Source: Saprospiraceae bacterium (GTDB taxonomy: Bacteria > Bacteroidota > Bacteroidia > Chitinophagales > Saprospiraceae). From it: 64,000 bases of DNA. Under the pieces are notes generated by a model, which was not told the origin of the DNA, did no database searches, and worked only from the letters and a program-made list of their open reading frames with translations. Each line of letters starts with the position of its first letter. The first letter of the stretch is position 1. Positions 55,752 through 63,061 of this stretch are shown one piece after another. The stretch is from positions 248,001 through 312,000 of the forward strand of contig JAHCHX010000002.1 of assembly GCA_026129545.1 (NCBI GenBank). Direction: 5' to 3'. The position numbers were made by a program, and so were the translations under genes.

Positions 55752-56852
55752 ATGCGCCTCATTCTGCTGCTTCTCGCTTTAGTTTTTGCCGGATGTGCTT
55801 CGTCCGTCAAACAATCTGTTGAGATACAACCCGTTAAATTTGCCGAACGGCCTAAAAACATCATCTTGCTCATCGGCGATGGCATGGCGCTGGCACAGGT
55901 GTCGGCGGGCATTTATTGGGCTGGCGTGGGCAAATCGGCTTTCGAGCAGTTCCCCTATGTGGGGTTTCACAAAAGCCATTCTTGCGACGACTATGTGACG
56001 GACTCCGCGGCAGGGGCCACGGCATTTTCTTGTGGTCAGAAAACGACCAACAACGCCATCGCGGTGCTGCCGCCTGACAATCGCCCCTGCACCACCATCC
56101 TCGAAGACCTGAGCGCCAGAGGCCACGCGACCGGCATGGTAGTCACCTGTTCGGCGCCACACGCCACGCCCGCTTCCTTCATTGCCCACCGCGAGATTCG
56201 CGCTTTTACGGAGGATATCGCGCTGGATTATCTGAAAACTCCGTTCGACTGTTTTATCGGGGGAGGCGAGCATTTTTTCAACAACCGCCCCGACCGCCTG
56301 AACTTGGAGGACTCGCTGAGACAGCGCGGCTATGTCATCCGGCGCGGCACTACCTTCGGCAGATTGCCGCTTGATGGGTCGGCGCCGTTCATGCTCTTCA
56401 CTGCCGACCGCGAACCCATGACGGCTTCTGCCGGGCGGCGCTATCTGCCCGAAGCGACCCGCGTGGCTGCCCAATTTTTGCAAAAAAGAAGCGATAAGGG
56501 TTTTTTCCTGATGGTGGAGGGAAGCCAGATAGATTGGGCTTGCCATGCCAACGATGCCAACTGGCTTCGCGCCGAAATGATGGATTTTGACAAAACCATC
56601 AAACAGGCGCTCGAATTTGCTGCCTCGAATGGCGAGACGCTTGTCATCGTCACCGGCGACCACGAATGTGGCGGGCTGGCACTGACGGAAGGCCCTATAA
56701 AAAGCGACTTTCAGCCCGTTTTCTCCTGCCGCTTGCATACCGCCGCTTTGGTGCCAGTGTTTGCCTATGGCCCCAAGGCCGGGCTTTTCACGGGGCTTTA
56801 CGACAACACTGACATTTATGGAAAAATGCGGGCGGCGTTGGGGATAGAGTAG
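55752..56852 (+). CDS. Alkaline phosphatase, lipoprotein
   Basis: Releases phosphate from organic esters outside the cytoplasm. 366 residues from the ATG at 55752, which gives a lipoprotein signal with lipobox VFAGC (Cys15). The phosphoserine is Ser85 in VTDSAAGATAFSCG, the metal ligands include Asp43 in LLIGDGM, and later VEGSQIDWACHAND and TGDHECGGLAL supply the remaining His and Asp ligands. PhoA-type fold, slightly short. The frame upstream to 55671 overlaps the end of lolD and is discarded. Confidence 0.92.
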   Translation: MRLILLLLALVFAGCASSVKQSVEIQPVKFAERPKNIILLIGDGMALAQVSAGIYWAGVGKSAFEQFPYVGFHKSHSCDDYVTDSAAGATAFSCGQKTTNNAIAVLPPDNRPCTTILEDLSARGHATGMVVTCSAPHATPASFIAHREIRAFTEDIALDYLKTPFDCFIGGGEHFFNNRPDRLNLEDSLRQRGYVIRRGTTFGRLPLDGSAPFMLFTADREPMTASAGRRYLPEATRVAAQFLQKRSDKGFFLMVEGSQIDWACHANDANWLRAEMMDFDKTIKQALEFAASNGETLVIVTGDHECGGLALTEGPIKSDFQPVFSCRLHTAALVPVFAYGPKAGLFTGLYDNTDIYGKMRAALGIE

Positions 56853-56880
56853 GTGATAATGTGCTAATCGGGGAATGTGA

Positions 56881-56998
56881 TATACCTCGCGCGCCGTCAG
56901 GTTTTGTGCATTCGCGTGGCGACATTTACTAAACTTTGAAAGTTTAGTAAACGTATTTTCGGTTAGACCATGCACAAAACCTAGCAGCGCGAGGTATA
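56881..56998. repeat. Long palindrome related to the 105-bp repeat
   Basis: The left arm (56881-56910) starts TATACCTCGCG and continues CAGGTTTTGTGCA, like the left end of the 105-bp family. The right arm (56971-56998) is its near-complement. In the centre a 13-bp perfect inverted repeat (56925-56937 with 56939-56951) surrounds a single G. Non-coding, downstream of the phosphatase. Confidence 0.85.
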
Positions 56999-57062
56999 AT
57001 TATGCTGAACACAGCCATTCTCGGTTTGTGAGAAGTATCATCTTTTGAGGAGCGAAAAGGGA

Positions 57063-57228
57063 GAGTGTTCAGAAAACTGTGTCATCCCAATGGAGACGAT
57101 AAGAAAACACAGAGGCACGAAGGGCACAGAGTTTTGGTTTTCAATAATTTACATTCCTTTAAGCACGGCGTGTATCGCGTAAAAAGAAAACACCCGGTAT
57201 GGTTTGACACACTTTTCTGAACACTCTC
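57063..57228 (+). repeat. Long dispersed repeat family 2, copy 3 (diverged)
   Basis: Shares AAAACTGTGTCA, GAAAACACAGAGGCACGAAG and a terminal TTTGACACACTTTTCTGAAC with the copy at 21761-21991. It lies between the phosphatase and lpdA genes, in a 489-bp gap with no gene. Confidence 0.65.
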
Positions 57229-57270
57229 TTTTTTGGGGAGTGGACAATCGGATTGGACGCAGGTTGTTCA

Positions 57271-57316
57271 GAAAAACAAGTCGCTCCCGCCCGGAAAAAA
57301 TCCGAACGGGAGCGAC
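57271..57316 (-). terminator. Intrinsic terminator of lpdA
   Basis: On the minus strand GTCGCTCCCG (57307-57316) pairs perfectly with 57280-57289 and is followed by TTGTTTTTC. Confidence 0.75.
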
Positions 57317-57341
57317 AATGGCTGCCTCACTCCACTTCGAC

Positions 57342-58739
57342 TTATAGGTGTATCACCTCGCCGTAGGCGGCTGCCGCCGCTTCCATGATGGCTTCGCTCA
57401 TGGTGGGATGCGGGTGGATGGATTTGATGATTTCGTGGCCGGTGGTCTCCAATTTGCGAGCCACCACGACCTCGGCAATGAGCTCGGTCACGTTGTAGCC
57501 GATTAAATGGGCGCCCAGCCACTCGCCGTATTTTTTGTCGAAAATCACTTTCACAAACCCTTCCGTGTGGCCGGCAGCCTTGGCCTTGCCGCTGGCGGAA
57601 TAGGGGAATTTGCCCACCAGCACTTCGTAGCCAGCCTCTTTTGCCTGTGCTTCCGTGTAGCCGACCGAGGCTACCTCGGGGATGCAGTAGGTGCAACCGG
57701 GGATGTTGTTGTAATCAATCGGTTCGGGGTGATGCCCCGCGATTTTTTCCACGCAGGTGATGCCTTCGGCACTGGCGACGTGTGCCAATGCTTGGGTGGC
57801 CAGCACGTCGCCGATGGCATAGATGCCCGGCACGTTGGTCTGATAATAGTCGTCCACTTTGATGTATCCGCGGTCGGTAGCGATGCCGAGTTCTTCCAGA
57901 CCGATGTTTTCTGTGTTGGGCGACACGCCTGCGGCACTGAGCACCACGTCGCAGGTGAGGGTTTCGGTTTTGCCGTCCTTGCGGTTTTTCATGTTCACTT
58001 TGATTTCCTTGCCGCTTGTGTCCACCGTCTCGACCGCCCAGCCAGCGTACACTTTCATGCCTTTTTTGGTGAACACGCGGCCCAGTTCTTTGGAGACGTC
58101 CGCATCCTCGCGGGGCACCAGCCCTTGCTCCAAAAACTCCACGATGCTCACCTCGGTGCCGAGTGTGTGATAAAAGTAGCCGAATTCGACCCCGATAGCT
58201 CCCGCTCCCACCACTACCATGCGCTTGGGTTGGCTATCGAGGCTCATGGCCTTGCGGTACTCGATGATTTTTTTGCCGTCAATTTTCAAATTGGGTAGCT
58301 CTTTCGCGCGCCCGCCAGTGGCAATGATGATGTGCTTGGCGGTGTATTCGGTCGTTTTGCCTTCGGTGTCGTTCACCACTACTTTGGGGCCTTTGGCGAG
58401 TTTGGCCGTGCCCATGATGACCGTGATTTTGTTTTTCTTCATCAAAAACTGCACGCCTTTGCTGTTGCTGTCGGCCACGTCGCGGCTGCGCTTTATCATA
58501 GCGCCGAAGTCTGCCGAAGCCTTGCCGACTTTGATGCCGAAGTCTTCCGCATGATTGAGATATTCAAACACTTGGGCGCTTTTGAGCAATGCTTTTGTAG
58601 GGATGCAGCCCCAATTGAGGCAGATGCCGCCGAGGCTTTCGCGCTCGACGATGGCGACGTTCATGCCCAATTGCGATGCGCGAATGGCAGCCACATACCC
58701 GCCGGGGCCGCTGCCTATGACAATCAAATCGAAATTCAT
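57342..58739 (-). CDS. lpdA: Dihydrolipoyl dehydrogenase
   Basis: FAD enzyme (E3) that reoxidises dihydrolipoamide in the 2-oxoacid dehydrogenase complexes and the glycine cleavage system. 465 residues, normal length. The FAD motif is VIGSGPGGYVAA (7-18), the redox disulfide is Cys40-Cys45 in GGICLNWGCIPTKA, the NAD motif is VVGAGAIGVEFG and the His-Glu couple is in HPHPTMSEAIMEA. No other E1/E2 subunit is adjacent. A TACCTTTG element precedes it and a terminator follows. Confidence 0.97.
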   Translation of the reverse strand: MNFDLIVIGSGPGGYVAAIRASQLGMNVAIVERESLGGICLNWGCIPTKALLKSAQVFEYLNHAEDFGIKVGKASADFGAMIKRSRDVADSNSKGVQFLMKKNKITVIMGTAKLAKGPKVVVNDTEGKTTEYTAKHIIIATGGRAKELPNLKIDGKKIIEYRKAMSLDSQPKRMVVVGAGAIGVEFGYFYHTLGTEVSIVEFLEQGLVPREDADVSKELGRVFTKKGMKVYAGWAVETVDTSGKEIKVNMKNRKDGKTETLTCDVVLSAAGVSPNTENIGLEELGIATDRGYIKVDDYYQTNVPGIYAIGDVLATQALAHVASAEGITCVEKIAGHHPEPIDYNNIPGCTYCIPEVASVGYTEAQAKEAGYEVLVGKFPYSASGKAKAAGHTEGFVKVIFDKKYGEWLGAHLIGYNVTELIAEVVVARKLETTGHEIIKSIHPHPTMSEAIMEAAAAAYGEVIHL

Positions 58740-58781
58740 GCTGAGAATTTTGTTTGGAGGAAAAAACTTGGTTTAGGCGGG

Positions 58782-58789
58782 CAAAGGTA
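58782..58789 (-). promoter_or_regulatory. Candidate lpdA promoter element
   Basis: Minus-strand TACCTTTG matches TAnnTTTG. Initiation near 58775 gives a leader of about 36 nt. Confidence 0.4.
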
Positions 58790-58840
58790 AAAAGCGGCAT
58801 GGGAGATTCGATAATTTTTCAAGCACCGACCTGAGCATAC

Positions 58841-58885
58841 AAAAAACAACCCCCTCCTGGAAAGGACATTTCCAAAAGGGGGCTG
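58841..58885 (-). terminator. Intrinsic terminator of the NifU-like gene
   Basis: On the minus strand a stem of about 14 bp with two mismatches (CCCCCTTTTGGAAA with TTTCCAGGAGGGGG) is followed by TTGTTTTTTG. Confidence 0.75.
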
Positions 58886-58906
58886 CATACATACAAAGCC
58901 ACCGAC

Positions 58907-59152
58907 TTAGTTGATGGCTTCGACCCCTATTATCTCTGGTATTTTCCCCCGAATGGCCTCTTGAATGCCTGCGCGGAGGGTCATGGCTGACATGGAACAT
59001 GATTGGCACATCCCTACCCAGCGTACTTTGACGTGCATATCGTCGGTGAGCTCCACCACCTCCACGTCGCCACCATCCACATGAAGGTGGGGTCGCACGG
59101 TGCTGAGTGCGTCTTCAATTCGGTCGAGCAATTCTTGCTTGTTGTCGGTCAT
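58907..59152 (-). CDS. NifU-like iron-sulfur scaffold domain protein
   Basis: 81 residues, consisting only of the NifU C-terminal domain. The cluster-binding pair is Cys49 and Cys52 in VGMCQSCSMS, preceded by VRPHLHVDGGDVEVVEL, both family hallmarks. Short stand-alone proteins of this kind act as Fe-S carriers or scaffolds that hand clusters to target enzymes. No other Fe-S assembly gene is present in the window. A TATCTTTG element lies at 59170-59177 and a terminator follows the stop. Confidence 0.92.
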   Translation of the reverse strand: MTDNKQELLDRIEDALSTVRPHLHVDGGDVEVVELTDDMHVKVRWVGMCQSCSMSAMTLRAGIQEAIRGKIPEIIGVEAIN

Positions 59153-59169
59153 CCTTCAGAAATTTCGTG

Positions 59170-59177
59170 CAAAGATA
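59170..59177 (-). promoter_or_regulatory. Candidate promoter element of the NifU-like gene
   Basis: Minus-strand TATCTTTG matches TAnnTTTG, close to the start codon (18 bp); no upstream TTTG at the usual distance. Confidence 0.35.
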
Positions 59178-59223
59178 ACCAGAAAGCCGGGGATTTGTTC
59201 TTGGACATGAATCCGGTATGCTT

Positions 59224-59886
59224 TTACTGCTTCAGTTTGTTTTGATACTGCTGCCGAAATTTTTTCACTTTGGGCGCAATCACGATGGAGCAATATGGCT
59301 GGTTGGGATTGTCCTTGAAATAATTCTGGTGATAATCTTCGGCCTTGTAAAACTTGTCGAATGGCGTGATTTCGGTCACAATCGGGTCGTCCCAAATCGC
59401 CTGCATGGATTGCTTCACCTCTTCCGCGATGATTTTTTGCCCCGGTGAATGGAAGAAGATGGCCGAGCGATATTGCGGCCCTGTGTCGGCCCCTTGACGG
59501 TTGAGCGTGGTGGGGTCGTGGACGGTGAAAAAGATTTCCAAAATCTCCCTGTAAGAGAGGACGGAGGGGTCGAAGGTGACGTTGATGACCTCCGCATGGC
59601 CAGTCAGCCCCGTGCAAATCTCCCGATAGGTGGGGTTGTCAACGTGGCCGCCCGAGTAGCCGCTCTCCACTTTCACAACGCCTTTCAAATCTTGATAAAT
59701 GGCTTCCACGCACCAAAAGCAGCCACCGCCGAGGGTGGCGACTTCGGTCTGTCCGGGAAGTGTCGTGGTGTTTGTGTCGGGTGTTGCGATGGATGTGGTC
59801 ATGGTCGAGTCCTTTTTTGGCGTGACATTTTGTGCCGAGTGGCAGCCCGTGCTTAGCAGCGCGAGCAATAGAAATGCTTGCTTCAT
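59224..59886 (-). CDS. msrA: Peptide methionine (S)-S-oxide reductase, lipoprotein form
   Basis: Repairs oxidised methionine. 220 residues. The N-terminus is a lipoprotein signal (LLALLSTGC, Cys15), so the enzyme acts in the cell envelope. A Thr/Ser-rich linker (about 20-45) precedes the catalytic domain with GGCFWCVEAIY (catalytic Cys56), GYSGGHVDNPTYREICTGLT and HAEVINVTFDP. The resolving cysteine may be the one in QPYCSIVI. MsrB is not fused or adjacent. Divergent from the lipoprotein gene at 60312, across a minisatellite. Confidence 0.95.
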   Translation of the reverse strand: MKQAFLLLALLSTGCHSAQNVTPKKDSTMTTSIATPDTNTTTLPGQTEVATLGGGCFWCVEAIYQDLKGVVKVESGYSGGHVDNPTYREICTGLTGHAEVINVTFDPSVLSYREILEIFFTVHDPTTLNRQGADTGPQYRSAIFFHSPGQKIIAEEVKQSMQAIWDDPIVTEITPFDKFYKAEDYHQNYFKDNPNQPYCSIVIAPKVKKFRQQYQNKLKQ

Positions 59887-59983
59887 TTTTTTTGCAAAAT
59901 TTATGTTGGGGAAACAAACGGGTGGGTCGGAAGTTTGGTTTTGCTAGTGCAAAAGTGAGTGTGCAAATGTCGCAGCCGCTACA

Positions 59984-60195
59984 CTTGGGGGGCATTAGGG
60001 GGCATTATGGGTCATTATTGGAGGTCATTATTGGAGGGCATTAAGGGTCATTATTGGAGGGCATTAAGGGTCATTATTGGAGGTCATTATTGGAGGGCAT
60101 TAAGGGTCATTATTGGAGGTCATTAAGGGTCATTATTGGAGGTCATTATTGGAGGTCATTATGGGTCATTATTGGAGGTCATTATGGGGGCATTA
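59984..60195. repeat. Minisatellite of 10-13 bp units between divergent genes
   Basis: About seventeen alternating units of the type GGGTCATTATT, GGAGGTCATTATT and GGAGGGCATTAA. It lies in the shared upstream region of msrA (minus strand) and a lipoprotein gene (plus strand). Confidence 0.9.
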
Positions 60196-60311
60196 AGAGA
60201 GGCTGTCCTAAGCCATTGTCTCCGTCTTTTTTCGCTGCCCAACACCCGAAAAAAATTCACGAACAAGGAAGTATGCCCGCCTCCTTACCTTTGCCCAAAA
60301 TCGCCCGACCG

Positions 60312-61082
60312 ATGCTGCGGATAATCGCTTTGCTTTTATTTTTTTCATTGTTCATCAATGCTTGCAGAGAGCGACAAACGGAAGAACGCGAACCGCTTGC
60401 CGCCGAGCAATACGCCTATTTCCCACTTGAGATAGGCAAATATATCGTCTATCAAGTGGACAGCATCATCTACGATTTTGCGCCCGGCGGCATCACCCGC
60501 GATTCCACCCGGACCCTCGTCAGGGAAGTTGTCAGCGACACGCTGCGCGACCAGACGGGGCAGTTGCTATTCACCATCGAGCGCCATGAAAGAATGAGCG
60601 ATGCCGAGCCGTGGAGGTTGAAAAGCATCAACACGGCAGCCCGCACTGCCACGCAGGCCATCCGAACGGAGGATAATTTTCGCTTTCTGAAACTCGTGTT
60701 CCCGCTCAGCCGTCGCAGCGTCTGGGATGGCAATATCTGGATTGACAAAAACCGCGAAATCGAAATCGCGGGCGAGCGGATGCGACCGTTCATCAATTGG
60801 CGCTACGAGGTGGATTCCATTGACGTACAGGCCATGGCGGGGCCATTCGTTTTCGACTCCACGCTACTCGTGACGGAGGCCGACGACACCAACATCATCG
60901 AACGGCGCCTGTCGCGGGTCCGCTATGCCAAAAACGTGGGCATGGTGTGGCGCGAACAGTGGATACTCGATTCGCAGTACTGCAACCAAGTGCCGCCACC
61001 CGCCGACTGTGAGACACGCCCGTGGGAACTGAAGGCGGAAAAGGGGTATATCCTGAGACAAGAAATTTTGGAATTCAATTGA
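60312..61082 (+). CDS. Putative lipoprotein of unknown function
   Basis: 256 residues from the ATG at 60312, giving signal MLRIIALLLFFSLFINAC with a lipidation cysteine at about 18. The mature part has YFPLEIGKYIVYQVDSIIYD, then alternating beta strands up to VGMVWREQWILDSQYCNQVP. This resembles beta-sandwich lipoproteins of Bacteroidota, but I cannot name a family. An ATG at 60273 is possible; the open frame back to 60054 translates the minisatellite and is rejected. It ends 13 nt before rimM, so the two are probably co-transcribed. Confidence 0.65.
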   Translation: MLRIIALLLFFSLFINACRERQTEEREPLAAEQYAYFPLEIGKYIVYQVDSIIYDFAPGGITRDSTRTLVREVVSDTLRDQTGQLLFTIERHERMSDAEPWRLKSINTAARTATQAIRTEDNFRFLKLVFPLSRRSVWDGNIWIDKNREIEIAGERMRPFINWRYEVDSIDVQAMAGPFVFDSTLLVTEADDTNIIERRLSRVRYAKNVGMVWREQWILDSQYCNQVPPPADCETRPWELKAEKGYILRQEILEFN

Positions 61083-61095
61083 TGTTAGGAATAAA

Positions 61096-61632
61096 ATGGC
61101 TGAAAACCAATACATCAATATCGGCTACACCAAGAAAATGCACGGCCTCAAGGGCGAGCTCAAACTCGTCATTGAAGAGCGTTTTTTGGAGGATTTCCTG
61201 AAAAACGAGCGCATCTTTCTCGATGTGAAAGGAGCCAAAGTACCCTATTTCGTGGCCAATGTGCGCGGCAAGGGCGAGATGATACTCCAACTCGAAGAAG
61301 TGGACAATCGCGACTCAGCCTTTGCCTTGCAATCGCGCGAGGTGTTTCTCCGCGAGCAAGACCTCATCCCCGACGAGCAGCGCGAGCTGGAAACAGAGGA
61401 GGAGCAGGCCTTGGAATATGAGCATTTGGTGGGTTTTCTGCTGATTGACAAATACTTGGGCGACATCGGCCACATCGAAGAAGTCTTCGAAATGCCGCAG
61501 CAAGAGATGGCCTTTTTGAAGCACAAGGGCCGCGAAGTCCTCATCCCGCTCAACCCGCAGTTCATCACCTCCGTTGACGAAAAAACCGAGAAGGTCTATG
61601 TGGATTTGCCAGAGGGCCTGCTCGAACCATAA
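61096..61632 (+). CDS. rimM: 16S rRNA processing factor RimM
   Basis: Assists maturation of the 30S head by binding S19. 178 residues. The N-terminal RimM domain begins NIGYTKKMHGLKGELKLVIE (7-26), and the C-terminal PRC-barrel domain has HLVGFLLIDKYLGDIGHIEE and VLIPLNPQFITSVD. Length and motif order are normal. Its usual partner rpsP is 17 kb away, and trmD and rplS are not in the window, so the conserved rpsP-rimM-trmD-rplS group is broken up here. Confidence 0.94.
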   Translation: MAENQYINIGYTKKMHGLKGELKLVIEERFLEDFLKNERIFLDVKGAKVPYFVANVRGKGEMILQLEEVDNRDSAFALQSREVFLREQDLIPDEQRELETEEEQALEYEHLVGFLLIDKYLGDIGHIEEVFEMPQQEMAFLKHKGREVLIPLNPQFITSVDEKTEKVYVDLPEGLLEP

Positions 61633-61684
61633 ACCCCATCCGCCCCGCTTGGCCAGGCAAGCATTCAAACAATTCACCCCCTCC

Positions 61685-61789
61685 TATACCTCGCGCCGCC
61701 AGGTTTTGGGCATGGCTGCAATCGCAATCTGCTCAAAATCAGGGGCATCAATCATGCTCATCCGACAAATCCTAGCGAATCAAGGTATA
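61685..61789 (+). repeat. 105-bp dispersed repeat, copy D
   Basis: Best-preserved copy together with A: TATACCTCGCGCCGCCAGG at the left and CGAATCAAGGTATA at the right. The start codon of the next gene lies one base beyond its right end. Confidence 0.9.
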
Positions 61790-61790
61790 A

Positions 61791-62924
61791 ATGACCATCC
61801 TATTCACCGTCACCAACGACTTGACCTACGACCAACGAATGCACCGCATCTGCGGCACATTGGCCGCGCATGGCTATTCGGTGATGCTTGTAGGGCGCTC
61901 GCTGTCCCACTCTATCCACTTGGTTGACAGGCCGTTTTCCCAAAAGAGGCTGCGTTGCTGGTTTCAGAAAGGCTTTCTGTTTTACGCCGAATACAATATC
62001 CGTCTTTTCTTTTTCCTGCTCTTTTCACGCTACGACGCGGTATGCTCCATTGACCTCGACACTTTGCTGGCCGGATGTTGCGCTACCTTGTTGCGCCGAA
62101 AAAAGCGGGTGTTCGACGCACACGAGTATTTCACCGAAGTGCCGGAAGTCGTCGGGCGGCCTTTCGTGAAAAAATGCTGGGAGCTCGTGGCGCGGGCGTG
62201 CTTGCCTTTCTACCAGCACGCCTACACGGTGGGGCCTGCGTTGGCGAAAATTTTTGAGGAGCGGTATGGGTTGCGGTTTGATGTGGTGCGAAATGTCGCG
62301 CGCCGTGCGTCGCAGGCAAAGCCCCTCGTCGCTCCGCGGCCACCCCATGATGGCGCTTCCTTTCCTTCCAAAAAGCCGGGCCACTTGCTCTACCTCGGCG
62401 CGCTCAATGAGGGCAGAGGCATAGAGACCCTTTTGGAAGCCATGACCCTGCTCCCGACGGACGCGCATCTTTGGCTGGCAGGCGAAGGCGACCTTTCCGA
62501 TGCGCTGAGGCATCGAACTGCCGAGTTGGGCGCGAACGATAGGGTGACTTTTCTTGGCTATGTAAATCCGGAAGAAACCCATGCGCTGGTCGCCAATGCT
62601 TGGCTGGGGTTGAACTTGTTTGAAAACCGGGGTTTGAGCTACTATTATTCTTTGGCCAATAAATTTTTCCACTATGTGCAGGCGGGAGTGCCTGTGTTGA
62701 ACATGGATTTCCCGGAATACAGGGTGCTCAACGAACAACACGAAGTAGCCTTCTTGCTGGACACGCTGTCGCCCCAAGCGGTAGCCGACGCCGTGAAAAA
62801 GCTGCTCCATGATGAAGCGATGTATCGGCATTTGCAACACAACTGCCTCACCGCACGAGACGCTTGGAGTTGGGAAGCGGAAGAGCAGCATTTGCTGAAG
62901 TTCTGGGAAAAGGTGTTTGCTTGA
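61791..62924 (+). CDS. Glycosyltransferase family 4-like protein
   Basis: 377 residues. The N-terminal half has MTILFTVTNDLTYDQRMHRI and RVFDAHEYFTEVPE, as in Bacteroidota GT4 enzymes; the C-terminal half carries GHLLYLGALNEGRGIETLLE, DRVTFLGYVNPEET, and YYYSLANKFFHYVQAGVPVL in the donor site. A role in surface glycan synthesis is likely; linkage and donor are unknown. The ATG follows the right end of a 105-bp repeat by one base, so the repeat forms the whole upstream region. Another repeat copy lies just after the gene. Confidence 0.85.
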   Translation: MTILFTVTNDLTYDQRMHRICGTLAAHGYSVMLVGRSLSHSIHLVDRPFSQKRLRCWFQKGFLFYAEYNIRLFFFLLFSRYDAVCSIDLDTLLAGCCATLLRRKKRVFDAHEYFTEVPEVVGRPFVKKCWELVARACLPFYQHAYTVGPALAKIFEERYGLRFDVVRNVARRASQAKPLVAPRPPHDGASFPSKKPGHLLYLGALNEGRGIETLLEAMTLLPTDAHLWLAGEGDLSDALRHRTAELGANDRVTFLGYVNPEETHALVANAWLGLNLFENRGLSYYYSLANKFFHYVQAGVPVLNMDFPEYRVLNEQHEVAFLLDTLSPQAVADAVKKLLHDEAMYRHLQHNCLTARDAWSWEAEEQHLLKFWEKVFA

Positions 62925-62937
62925 GATGGTTCATTTT

Positions 62938-63042
62938 TATACTTCGCGCCGTTAGGTTTTGGGCATGGCCGCAATCGCAATCTGCTAAAAATCAAGAACA
63001 TCAATCATGTTCATCTAACAAATCCTAGCGAATCAAGGTATA
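62938..63042 (+). repeat. 105-bp dispersed repeat, copy E
   Basis: Several base changes from copies A and D but the same length and the same ends (TATACTTCGCGCC and CGAATCAAGGTATA). It lies between convergent genes. Confidence 0.85.
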
Positions 63043-63061
63043 CCTTGTCTTGCTCCCCCCC

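Noticed and set aside
60054..60311. Upstream extension of the lipoprotein gene through the minisatellite
   Set aside because: It translates the tandem repeat (GHYWRSL-type residues) and would bury the lipoprotein signal. The ATG at 60312 gives a proper signal and lipidation cysteine.
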